Source of the DNA: Streptococcus marmotae
GTDB lineage: Bacteria; Bacillota; Bacilli; Lactobacillales; Streptococcaceae
Direction of reading: 5' to 3'
Assembly: GCF_001623565.1 (NCBI RefSeq)
Contig: NZ_CP015196.1
Coordinates: 2,067,501 to 2,131,500, forward strand
Length of the DNA: 64,000 bases
The translations under genes were made by a program, and so were the position numbers. This document shows, one piece after another, positions 39,540-47,132 of the stretch. Below the pieces are notes generated by a model. That model had not been told where the DNA came from and searched no databases. It saw nothing but the letters and a program-made list of their open reading frames with translations. How positions within the stretch are numbered: position 1 is the stretch's first letter; every line of letters begins with the position of its first letter.

Positions 39540-39716
39540 GTTGACTAGCTTCCACAATTGAGAATTGTGGAAGACTGGAAATAGAACGAGCGTAACTCGC
39601 TCCTTGCAATTGAGAATGGTGAAAGGGTGGAAATAGGGCTAGCAAAGAATTGTTTGCTAGCCTCTTCTACTAGAATATTGATTGGTCAACGTTTTACAAA
39701 CCAGACAACTACTGCG
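39540..39716. repeat. composite repeat R2, copy 2 (inverted)
   Basis: The reverse complement matches 18929-19155 from GTCTGGTTTGTAAAACGTTG to CAATTGTGGAAGCTAGTCAAC, with one 52-bp unit fewer. The perfect palindrome CTTCCACAATT-GAG-AATTGTGGAAG lies at its low end. The gap 39259-39917 has only this repeat, related debris at 39430-39530 (AGTCCACTGGACTGT, TCCTGACTGTC) and the glmS terminator. Confidence 0.75.
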
Positions 39717-39879
39717 CTCTACCAAATAATAAGATCAGGACTTTTGTCCCAGCCCCGAAGAGCGGAAATGTTGAGACCGTAGACGCAACAGTTAGTAATG
39801 AAACTCCGAAGGAGGTTACTTGCATCCGCTCGATTTAATAATGTATCGAAAACTGCTACTGTTGATAGGAATAGAGTGT

Positions 39880-39910
39880 AAAAAAATCCTCGCAGAAGAG
39901 GTGCGAGGAT
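39880..39910 (-). terminator. glmS terminator
   Basis: ATCCTCGCA and TGCGAGGAT form a 9-bp stem, followed on the minus strand by T7, 8 bp past the glmS stop. Confidence 0.88.
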
Positions 39911-39917
39911 AATCCTG

Positions 39918-41732
39918 TTATTCAACCGTAACGGCCTTAGCCAAATTACGTGGTTTATCAACATCTAATCCACGTTGAAGTGAGGCGTAGTAGGCAATCA
40001 ATTGAGTTGGAATCACCATCGAAATGCTAGATAAGAATGGATGAACCTTATTCACAACAATATCATCATCTTCTCTTTCTAAGCCTTCTTCGACAATGGT
40101 CAAGATGTGTGCTCCACGAGAAACGACTTCTGCGATATTGCCACGCGTATGCGCTGCAACTTTCTCACTTGCAGAAATCAAGGCAATCACTGGTGTACCA
40201 TCTTCAATCAATGAAATCGTACCGTGCTTTAATTCACCAGCTGCAAATCCCTCACACTGGATATACGAAATTTCTTTTAATTTAAGAGCAGCTTCAATTG
40301 TCACATAGTAGTCATTGCCACGTCCAATATAAAAGGCATTACGTGTTGTTGCAAGTAGTTTTTCTACCTTTTCAGCAATCCTATCTTTTTCAGACAAGGT
40401 TGCTTCAATCGATTGAGCAACGATAGACAGTTCATGCACTAAGTCAAAGTCATGTGCTTCTTTCTTGCCATTTGCTTCTCCAACTGCTTTTGATAAAAAG
40501 GCAAGAGCAGCGATTTGTGCAGTATAGGCTTTGGTAGAGGCTACTGCAATTTCAGGACCTGCATGAAGAAGCATGGTATAAGTCGCTTCACGAGAAAGGG
40601 TAGAGCCTGGCACATTAGTAATCGTCAAACTTGGGATTCCCATTTCATTCGCCCTGACCAATACCTGACGGCTATCAGCAGTTTCCCCAGACTGGGTTAA
40701 TAAAATAAAGAGAGGTTTCTTGCTCAAAAGAGGCATGTGATAACCCCATTCAGAAGCCACACCCAATTCAACTGGTGTATCCGTCAGTGCCTCAATCATA
40801 TTCTTTGAAGCATAGCCCGCATTGTAAGAAGTTCCTGCGGCAAGGATGTAGATACGGTCTGCTTCCTGAACTGCTTTGACAATGGCTGGTTCAACTGTCA
40901 TCTGACCTTCTGCATCTGAGTAAGCACTGATCAACTTACGCATAACAGTTGGTTGCTCATCAATTTCTTTCAACATATAGAACGGATAAGTGCCTTTTCC
41001 GATATCTGATAAGTCAAGCTCTGCTGTATAGCTGTTACGTTCGATTGGATTACCAGCATAGTCCGTAACTTCTACACTTTCTTTTGTAACGATGACCAAT
41101 TCTTTATCGTGAATTTCCATGTACTCACTAGTTTCACGAATCATAGCCATAGCATCCGAACAGACCATATTGTAGCCATCACCCAGACCGATTAGAAGCG
41201 GTGATTTGTTCTTTGCGACATAAATCGTATCTGGATTTGCAGCATCAATCAAGGCAAAGGCATACGAGCCTTGAATAATATGAAGGGCTTTTTTGAAGGC
41301 TTCTAATACCGACAGGTTGTCTTCTTCGACAAATTTCCCAATCAAATGAACCGCGATTTCCGTATCTGTCTGCCCCCTGAAATCATGACCTACTAGATAA
41401 GTATTTTTCATTTCAAGGTAATTTTCAATAACCCCATTGTGAACAAGGACAAAGCGTCCTGTCTGAGAGGTATGGGGGTGAGCATTATCTTCTGTTGGCT
41501 TTCCATGCGTTGCCCAGCGTGTATGACCGATTCCGATTGTCCCTTCTACGGTATCTCCAACCTTGGCTGACAGTTTAGCAATCCGACCGACAGATTTGAC
41601 CAAGTGTCCCTTTTCGCCACCTGCGACAAAGATACCTGCTGAGTCATAACCACGGTATTCTAATTTTTCAAGTCCTTGAATTAAAATATCAGTTGCATTT
41701 GTATTTCCAACAACTCCAACGATTCCACACAT
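39918..41732 (-). CDS. glmS: glutamine--fructose-6-phosphate aminotransferase (isomerising)
   Basis: 604 residues. The N-terminal glutaminase domain needs a free Cys after Met removal, and the ATG at 41732 gives MCGIVGVVG, so I chose it over one four codons upstream. Two SIS domains follow (LTQSGETADSRQ, GRGNDYYVTIEAALKLKE), ending in the conserved KAVTVE tail. It makes glucosamine 6-phosphate for cell-wall precursors. No glmS ribozyme is seen in the leader; control is probably by NagR sites. Confidence 0.97.
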   Translation of the reverse strand: MCGIVGVVGNTNATDILIQGLEKLEYRGYDSAGIFVAGGEKGHLVKSVGRIAKLSAKVGDTVEGTIGIGHTRWATHGKPTEDNAHPHTSQTGRFVLVHNGVIENYLEMKNTYLVGHDFRGQTDTEIAVHLIGKFVEEDNLSVLEAFKKALHIIQGSYAFALIDAANPDTIYVAKNKSPLLIGLGDGYNMVCSDAMAMIRETSEYMEIHDKELVIVTKESVEVTDYAGNPIERNSYTAELDLSDIGKGTYPFYMLKEIDEQPTVMRKLISAYSDAEGQMTVEPAIVKAVQEADRIYILAAGTSYNAGYASKNMIEALTDTPVELGVASEWGYHMPLLSKKPLFILLTQSGETADSRQVLVRANEMGIPSLTITNVPGSTLSREATYTMLLHAGPEIAVASTKAYTAQIAALAFLSKAVGEANGKKEAHDFDLVHELSIVAQSIEATLSEKDRIAEKVEKLLATTRNAFYIGRGNDYYVTIEAALKLKEISYIQCEGFAAGELKHGTISLIEDGTPVIALISASEKVAAHTRGNIAEVVSRGAHILTIVEEGLEREDDDIVVNKVHPFLSSISMVIPTQLIAYYASLQRGLDVDKPRNLAKAVTVE

Positions 41733-41768
41733 ATTAACTACCATCCATTTCTATTTCACTATTTTTAA

Positions 41769-41860
41769 AAATTGGTATAGTCATATTTTTATTTTAAAAA
41801 ACCAATAAAAACAGTATATATTAAAGATATTTTTTTGTCAAATTTAAAATTGGTATAGTC
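41769..41860 (-). promoter_or_regulatory. glmS promoter flanked by two NagR-like operators
   Basis: On the minus strand TTGACA (41836-41841) and TATACT (41813-41818) are 17 bp apart. The sequence AAATTGGTATAGTC (plus strand) occurs exactly at 41769-41782 and 41847-41860, one on each side and 78 bp apart. It resembles the sites of the GntR-type regulator NagR of streptococci, which controls glmS in S. mutans. Confidence 0.75.
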
Positions 41861-41885
41861 TAATTTGTGGACAAAAAAACTAACC

Positions 41886-42413
41886 CTACTCATGAGTTAG
41901 TCCAATATCGATAAAGCCAAATTCACTAATGGGGCTGACTCGGAAGGTCAAACGCCCAATAATTTGATGCGAGGAAATCAATCCAAATGTCCGACTATCT
42001 TCGCGATTTTTCCGATTATCATTTAAAATCAAATAATTTCTCTCTGTCACACTCGGAATCATCACGTCTTCTGTATAATAGTCTTGATGGTGATTGGCTG
42101 ATTTTTTTAAATACTGTTCTTCAACAATCTCGTTGTTACGGTATAGCACATCATCCATATAGGTGACACTATCGCCTTCCATTGCGATGACACGGCCAAC
42201 ATACTCTGTACCATCTACTTGATATAAAACAAAATCTCCATACTTAATTTCCTTGCCTTTTACTGCAATCACAAGGTCCTTTTCCTTGAGATAGTGATTC
42301 GCCATTTGCTTGGTAATAGTGACTGGTTCAAAGACCCAAATGCGCAGTGCAATAATCCCTAGGGCCAGTAAACTAATCATAATCATGCGATGAATAAAAT
42401 CCCTTTTTGCCAT
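41886..42413 (-). CDS. signal peptidase I-like protein lacking the catalytic dyad
   Basis: 175 residues with one N-terminal membrane helix (about 12-28) and the S26 fold (KYGDFVLYQVDGTEYVGRVIAMEGD, LNDNRKNREDSRTFGLI). At the place of the catalytic Ser-Met (normally SGxSMxPT) it has TKQMANHY, and the general-base Lys before RVI is Gly (YVGRVI). The protein is thus unlikely to cleave signal peptides. Its position between pyk and glmS is shared with other streptococci, so it is maintained, perhaps as a chaperone-like partner. An alternative ATG is four codons upstream. Confidence 0.82.
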   Translation of the reverse strand: MAKRDFIHRMIMISLLALGIIALRIWVFEPVTITKQMANHYLKEKDLVIAVKGKEIKYGDFVLYQVDGTEYVGRVIAMEGDSVTYMDDVLYRNNEIVEEQYLKKSANHHQDYYTEDVMIPSVTERNYLILNDNRKNREDSRTFGLISSHQIIGRLTFRVSPISEFGFIDIGLTHE

Positions 42414-42460
42414 TTTCCTCTCCATTTCTCTCTTACCAGTATAGCATATTTTTTTAAAAA

Positions 42461-43090
42461 TTACTTGGGACTTGCTCCCATGATGACAGCATGGATTGTC
42501 TCTGCAACAAACTGATTTCCAAGAGGAGTCAGATGCAGACCATCACTATAATACTCTAGGCGCCCTTCTGTCAGTGGATAAAAGTTAACCCAATCTAGAC
42601 CTTTCTCCTTAGCAATTCGAGGGATAATCTCCTGTAACTCTGTTCGTACAATCTCGTTATTCAGACCAAATCGACTGGTTGGTACATAAGGAGGAACCAT
42701 TAAATACACATCTGGCTGGCTAGGCATCTCTAGGTAACGGTCAACCATCTCGCCATACTCCCTGATAAACCGTTCTTTATTCCAATAGGGGCCTCTGCTA
42801 TCATTGCTTCCAATCATGATGATAACAATATCTGCTTCACTTTCAAATGACAATTGGGCATTTTTTTCCTGTAAATAGGGATAGTCTGTGGTTGATTGTA
42901 GGGATCTGCCACTTAAGCCAAAGTTTAAGACCTGATAATGGTGCCCTAATTTCTCCGCTAGAATACTGGGATAAGCATCCCGCTCTCGATTTTCCAAACC
43001 ATAACCATAGGTCAAACTGTCGCCAACGGTTGCCACTTTAATGGCGCCACTCCCAATCGTCATGACTTCTGGGTACATGATATCTGACAT
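42461..43090 (-). CDS. SGNH/GDSL-family hydrolase
   Basis: 209 residues. Block I GDSLTYGYG (Ser nucleophile about residue 25), block II GLSGRS, block III GSND and block V DGLHLTP are all present, so an active esterase or lipase-type enzyme is expected. No signal peptide. AAGGAGAAG precedes the ATG. The substrate is unknown; possible roles are deacylation of sugars or lysophospholipids. Confidence 0.88.
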   Translation of the reverse strand: MSDIMYPEVMTIGSGAIKVATVGDSLTYGYGLENRERDAYPSILAEKLGHHYQVLNFGLSGRSLQSTTDYPYLQEKNAQLSFESEADIVIIMIGSNDSRGPYWNKERFIREYGEMVDRYLEMPSQPDVYLMVPPYVPTSRFGLNNEIVRTELQEIIPRIAKEKGLDWVNFYPLTEGRLEYYSDGLHLTPLGNQFVAETIHAVIMGASPK

Positions 43091-43170
43091 AACTTCTCCT
43101 TTTTTCTATTCTAACATTTTCACAGAATCAGCGCAATTTTGCAGAATATTCCCTCATCTAGTGAGAAAAA

Positions 43171-43186
43171 TGCTATACTAGAACTA
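43171..43186 (+). promoter_or_regulatory. extended -10 promoter giving a probably leaderless mRNA
   Basis: TGC-TATACT (43171-43179) ends 6 bp before the ATG at 43186, which is where transcription would begin. No Shine-Dalgarno precedes the ATG. Confidence 0.55.
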
Positions 43187-44307
43187 TGAAACAAAAGAAG
43201 ATTATCATTATCGGTGGGGGAATTGTCGGCTCTACTGCTGCTTTTTACCTTTCCAAAGATCCACATTTACAAATAACCCTAATTGATGAGGGAAAAGGAA
43301 GTGCTACAAGAGCGGCTGCTGGTATTATCTGTCCCTGGCTTTCTCAACGGCGCAACCAAACTTGGTATCGCTTGGTTGATAAAGGAGCCGCCTTTTATTT
43401 GGATTTGATGCAGGATTTACAGGAGGCGGGCATCGAACAACTCCCCTACAAACAAACAGGGACCCTTGTGTTTAAAAAGAAGGATTCCTTGCTTGAGAAA
43501 TTAGCAAAGTTAGCTCAAGAAAGAAGGAATCATTCTCCTATGATTGGAGAACTTGACGTCCTAAAAGGATGCGGTTTAACCCAATCTATCCCTCCTCTTG
43601 AGACAGAGCAAGGCGCTGTTTTTACCCGCGGTGGAGGACGAGTAGACGGTGGGCAGCTCCTTGACCAATTGCAGAAACTAGTTGAACAGCAAGGTGGTCT
43701 CATTATAAAGGGACAGGCGCAACTCTTGGCTAATAAGCAGGTCAGCGTAGGCACAACTATTTATCCCTATGACGAGATTATCTTAGCAACAGGCGCTTGG
43801 TTGCCACAAGTCCTTCAGCCTTTAGGTTATACGGTTGATATTGTCCCGCAAAAGGGACAATTACTCGAAGTCCAAACTGCTTTTAACACAGATACTTGGC
43901 CTGGCTGTATGCTCCATGGGGAAATTGACATTCTGCCATTTGAAGGAGGAAAACTCGTTATCGGAGCCACCCATGAAAATGATCAAGGCTTTGATTTAAC
44001 CGTTGACGAGGAAAAAATTCAGCAAATGAAGGAAACGGCTACTTCCTTTATCCCAGATTTGGAGCGATACCAAGTTAGTCATACGCGAGTTGGTACGCGA
44101 GCCTATACCTCGGACTTTCTACCTTTCTACGGACGACTATCCGATCAACCGTCTATTTTGGTAGCAAGTGGTCTAGGATCTTCTGGTCTCACCTGCGGTC
44201 CCTTTATCGGTTGGCAGTTAGCACAATCTATCCTTGGAAAGTCCACTAATTTTGACACTCAGCCCTATTCACCTGATTCCTATATTACCCTCAAGCTAAC
44301 TCCGTAA
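43186..44307 (+). CDS. FAD-dependent oxidoreductase, DAO family
   Basis: 373 residues. The Rossmann motif IIGGGIVGSTAAFYLS is at the N-terminus, and the late FAD-contacting region reads TRVGTRAYTSDFLPFYGR and ASGLGSSGLTCGPFIGWQLA. The family includes glycine oxidase and D-amino acid dehydrogenases. The substrate is not evident. It stands alone and convergent to the alcohol dehydrogenase gene. Confidence 0.9.
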   Translation: MKQKKIIIIGGGIVGSTAAFYLSKDPHLQITLIDEGKGSATRAAAGIICPWLSQRRNQTWYRLVDKGAAFYLDLMQDLQEAGIEQLPYKQTGTLVFKKKDSLLEKLAKLAQERRNHSPMIGELDVLKGCGLTQSIPPLETEQGAVFTRGGGRVDGGQLLDQLQKLVEQQGGLIIKGQAQLLANKQVSVGTTIYPYDEIILATGAWLPQVLQPLGYTVDIVPQKGQLLEVQTAFNTDTWPGCMLHGEIDILPFEGGKLVIGATHENDQGFDLTVDEEKIQQMKETATSFIPDLERYQVSHTRVGTRAYTSDFLPFYGRLSDQPSILVASGLGSSGLTCGPFIGWQLAQSILGKSTNFDTQPYSPDSYITLKLTP

Positions 44308-44317
44308 AAATACACAA

Positions 44318-44351
44318 ACTCCCCTCTTTCAACCGAAGAAGGGAGTCTTTT
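44318..44351. terminator. terminator between convergent oxidoreductase genes
   Basis: AACTCCCCTCTTTC pairs with GAAGAAGGGAG around a short loop, then TCTTTT on the plus strand. Confidence 0.8.
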
Positions 44352-44354
44352 GCA

Positions 44355-45401
44355 CTATTCATGTACAATCAGCATAGACTTGATGACCTTGCGGTCTGCC
44401 ATGTCTTTATAGGCTTGGTTAATATCATCAAGGGTATAGGTCTGCGTAAAGACCCGACCTGGATTGATGTCGCCGTCCAAAACGGCTTTGAGCAAGATTT
44501 GCTTATTGTAAGTCGTCACTGAGGCTGAACCACCTGCGACTGAGATATTTTGGGCAAAGGTTGAGCCGAGCGGTCGGCTATTGTAATGCGGCACCCCAAC
44601 AAAACCAACACGTCCACCATTATGGAGAACACCAAGGGCTTGTTCAATGGCAGCTTCCGTTCCGACACATTCGAGTGCAGCATCTGCTCCACCACCTAAA
44701 ATCTCACGGACTTTGGCAATCCCTTCTTCACCACGCTCTGCTACCACAGCTGTCGCACCAGATTCTAAGGCCATGGCTTGCCGATCAGCATGACGACTCA
44801 TCAAAACAATCTGAGAAGCCCCCATCATCTTCGCTGCGATCACCGCACATTGCCCAACTGCTCCATCTCCAATGACCACGACCTTGTCTCCCCGCTGGAC
44901 ATTTGCCACACGAGCCGCATGGTAACCTGTCGGCATCACGTCTGCCAAGGTCAAGAGAGATTTGAGCATGCCTTCTGAATAATCAGAGGGCTGACCTGGT
45001 ACCTTGATTAAAGCCCAATTTCCATAATGGAAACGCAGGTACTCAGATTGGAAACCACCGCCCCAGTTAGTGGGCGCAGGGTGATTATCACACGTCCCAT
45101 CAAATCCCGCACGACAAGCATCACAATGACCGCAACCATGGGTAAATGGTACGATAACGAAATCGCCCGGTTTGACCGTGGTAATCTCACTTCCAACCTC
45201 TTCTACAATTCCCAGAGCCTCATGACCAGAGTTCATTGAATGTGCAGCCTTATCATCTCCATGCGAATAAGACCACAGGTCTGACCCACAAACGCAGGCC
45301 CGTACAATCTTGAGAATCACATCATCCTTTTCTTGAATCTGTGGTTTATCCACCTCACCGATAATCATCGAACCGGCCTTTTCAAAAATGGCTGTTTTCA
45401 T
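44355..45401 (-). CDS. zinc-dependent alcohol dehydrogenase
   Basis: 348 residues of medium-chain dehydrogenase/reductase type. Catalytic zinc ligands are in CVCGSDLWSY and GHEALGIVEEVG, the structural zinc cysteines in CGHCDACRAGFDGTC, and the NAD(P) fold in VVIGDGAVGQ. The promoter has the over-long spacer and palindrome of MerR-family control (45436-45466). In S. pneumoniae, NmlR (MerR family) controls an alcohol dehydrogenase gene under aldehyde stress, so a detoxifying role is likely. No merR gene is next to it. Confidence 0.92.
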   Translation of the reverse strand: MKTAIFEKAGSMIIGEVDKPQIQEKDDVILKIVRACVCGSDLWSYSHGDDKAAHSMNSGHEALGIVEEVGSEITTVKPGDFVIVPFTHGCGHCDACRAGFDGTCDNHPAPTNWGGGFQSEYLRFHYGNWALIKVPGQPSDYSEGMLKSLLTLADVMPTGYHAARVANVQRGDKVVVIGDGAVGQCAVIAAKMMGASQIVLMSRHADRQAMALESGATAVVAERGEEGIAKVREILGGGADAALECVGTEAAIEQALGVLHNGGRVGFVGVPHYNSRPLGSTFAQNISVAGGSASVTTYNKQILLKAVLDGDINPGRVFTQTYTLDDINQAYKDMADRKVIKSMLIVHE

Positions 45402-45435
45402 TTAGTTTCCTCACTTTCTTTACAAAACTAGTATT

Positions 45436-45466
45436 AGTATACCACTTGGAGTGCACTCCAAGTCAA
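45436..45466 (-). promoter_or_regulatory. MerR-type promoter of the alcohol dehydrogenase gene
   Basis: TTGACT (45461-45466) and TATACT (45436-45441) are 19 bp apart, instead of 17. A perfect 20-bp palindrome, two copies of ACTTGGAGTG as inverted repeat, fills 45444-45463. This is the hallmark of MerR-family activation by DNA twisting. Confidence 0.88.
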
Positions 45467-45483
45467 GCCTGTTTTTCAGAATA

Positions 45484-46635
45484 TTATTTCTTCATTTTTA
45501 ACAATAGATAGGCTAGTAGGCAGGCAAGAACCATCAAACCACTACTTATATAAAATGGAGTAATGAAGGTTTCAATCTGAAGTTTTTCCAATAACTTGGT
45601 TAGTAAAATAGGTGTCAGAACGACTCCAATATTTCCACCCGTAATAGCTAAACTCGTTACAAAATGGACTTGTTCCTGCGGAAATTCCTTAGAAATATAG
45701 TAAAAATTGAAGGACATAATCCCAACGAAACTCATCCCTACCAAGATACTAGCAAGGATAAAGAGGGGCAGATTGAAAGAAAAGGTAAAGAGGAGGTTGC
45801 CAAGCCCCATTGCAATGAGAACCGCAAAGAGTGTCGCATTACCTAATTTCTTTACAATCGGTCCAAAGAAACAACCTGTCACAATACCACTAAGAGCTAA
45901 AATAGTCAGCAACTGACTCGATGAGGTCGTTGAAAAACCATATTTGGTTACCAGTAAACTTGGAATTTTAATCGTTGCTCCAATATAACTAATTCCAACG
46001 AGGAAGGTCAAGGCCACAACCAATCCTACCTTCTGATTCCAGACAACAGCCTCTTTGACCCTTGCTTGAGGATGACTAGGCTCAGGAACAGATAGATAAA
46101 AAAGAATCAGAACGGGGAAGGCGAGCAAGTACACTAAAAAGGTATAGTGCACTCCTACTAATAAAACATAGCCCGCTAGAAAGGTTGTCAAGGCCTTACC
46201 AATATTTAAAAAGGCGGTTCTCAGACCAATCATCCGAGCACGAAGATCCCCTTGATAAAATTCACTCATCAAACTAATCGATAACGAATTATAAAGCCCA
46301 ATTCCTACTCCTAGCAATAAGCGACAGAAAAAAATAAGAGGAAAGGAAGTTAAAAAGGTCGGCAAGGCACCAAATAGTCCAATCAAACTCAAGCCCAACA
46401 AAACAGTCTTCTTCGTACCTAACCAAGAAACCACCAAATTGCTGAGCAAGACTGTAATCGTAATCATCATAGCAGGTACGGTTACCAAACTCTCAACTGA
46501 AGCAAGACCAATACTCGCATTCCATGCATGATAGTATTCGTATAGCTTTGGAATGGCTGGAGCAATGGCCAAGTGAGACATTAAGAAAATGGAAATCACC
46601 AATAGTGAAAATCGCATCATAGCATTATTTTTCAT
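45484..46635 (-). CDS. MFS transporter
   Basis: 383 residues with twelve predicted membrane helices. The A-like loop (SWLGTKKTVLLG) between helices 2 and 3 and the sequence LGVGIGLYNSLS in helix 4 fit drug- or metabolite-efflux members of the superfamily (DHA1/CynX-like). I chose the ATG at 46635, which follows GGGAGAA; the frame is open another 38 codons upstream, but these come from the R2 repeat. Substrate unknown. Confidence 0.85.
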   Translation of the reverse strand: MKNNAMMRFSLLVISIFLMSHLAIAPAIPKLYEYYHAWNASIGLASVESLVTVPAMMITITVLLSNLVVSWLGTKKTVLLGLSLIGLFGALPTFLTSFPLIFFCRLLLGVGIGLYNSLSISLMSEFYQGDLRARMIGLRTAFLNIGKALTTFLAGYVLLVGVHYTFLVYLLAFPVLILFYLSVPEPSHPQARVKEAVVWNQKVGLVVALTFLVGISYIGATIKIPSLLVTKYGFSTTSSSQLLTILALSGIVTGCFFGPIVKKLGNATLFAVLIAMGLGNLLFTFSFNLPLFILASILVGMSFVGIMSFNFYYISKEFPQEQVHFVTSLAITGGNIGVVLTPILLTKLLEKLQIETFITPFYISSGLMVLACLLAYLLLKMKK

Positions 46636-46684
46636 GATTTCTCCCAAATCATTAATTGTAGAATACTCTATAAAAATCAAAATC

Positions 46685-46742
46685 TGACTAGCTTCCACAA
46701 TTGAGAATTGTGGAAGGTTGGAAATAGAACGAGCATAGCTCG
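46685..46742. repeat. R2 repeat fragment
   Basis: Contains the perfect palindrome CTTCCACAATT-GAG-AATTGTGGAAG and GGAAATAGAACGAGCATAGCTCG, as in the copies at 19.1 and 39.6 kb. It abuts the tandem array. Confidence 0.7.
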
Positions 46743-46763
46743 TCTCCACTGAACCACTAGTTC

Positions 46764-47003
46764 GGACTAATGTTAGCTGAGGATTATGACATAATCCTTA
46801 TTTCCAACCCTCAACAGTCCACCGGACTAGTGTTAGCCGAGGATTATGACATAATCCTTATTTCCAACCCTCAACAGTCCACCGGACTAGTGTTAGCCGA
46901 GGACTATGACATAATCCTTATTTCCAACCTTCAACAGTCCGCCGGACTAGTGTTAGCTGAGGATTATGACATAATCCTTATTTCCAACCTTCAACAGTCC
47001 GCC
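46764..47003. repeat. four tandem 60-bp units with two palindromes each
   Basis: The unit starts GGACTAGTGTTAGC and repeats with an exact 60-bp period four times, with only a few substitutions. Each holds a perfect 9+1+9 palindrome (AGGATTATG-A-CATAATCCT, altered in unit 3) and a second inverted repeat around CAGTCC-ACC-GGACT. Because 60 is a multiple of three, a repetitive reading frame crosses the array, but it has no ribosome site. Not a CRISPR array: there are no variable spacers. Confidence 0.9.
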
Positions 47004-47053
47004 GGACTGTTGAAGCAAGGTGAGTTAACGACGTCAGACTTTGATTTTTGATG
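47004..47053. repeat. interspersed repeat R1, third copy
   Basis: GGACTGTTGAAGCAAGGTGAG and AACGACGTCAGACTTTGATT continue from the tandem array. Same sequence type as 37030-37090 and the inverse of 18745-18812. Confidence 0.65.
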
Positions 47054-47077
47054 AGTATTAGACGAATATAAATAAGC

Positions 47078-47122
47078 AAAAAAGCCTTAGGAACAAGTAG
47101 AACTTGAACCTCGAAGGCTTTA
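47078..47122 (-). terminator. pfkA-pyk terminator
   Basis: AAAGCCTT pairs with AAGGCTTT around an internal secondary stem, then T6 on the minus strand, 11 bp past the pyk stop. Confidence 0.85.
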
Positions 47123-47132
47123 TAAATTGTTT

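Noticed and set aside
39358..39645. A 95-codon frame resembling the upstream extension of the MFS gene
   Set aside because: The similarity (SYARSIS-LPQFSIVEAS) comes from the shared R2 repeat, not from protein homology.
41733..41885. glmS ribozyme
   Set aside because: The leader is short, AT-rich and lacks the conserved core; operators explain control better.
46764..47003. Possible CRISPR array
   Set aside because: The units are contiguous with no variable spacers, and no cas genes are in the window.
46770..47051. A 93-codon frame with a 20-residue repeat (LAEDYDIILISN)
   Set aside because: It follows from the 60-bp period of a palindromic tandem repeat and has no ribosome site; substitutions do not favour synonymous positions.
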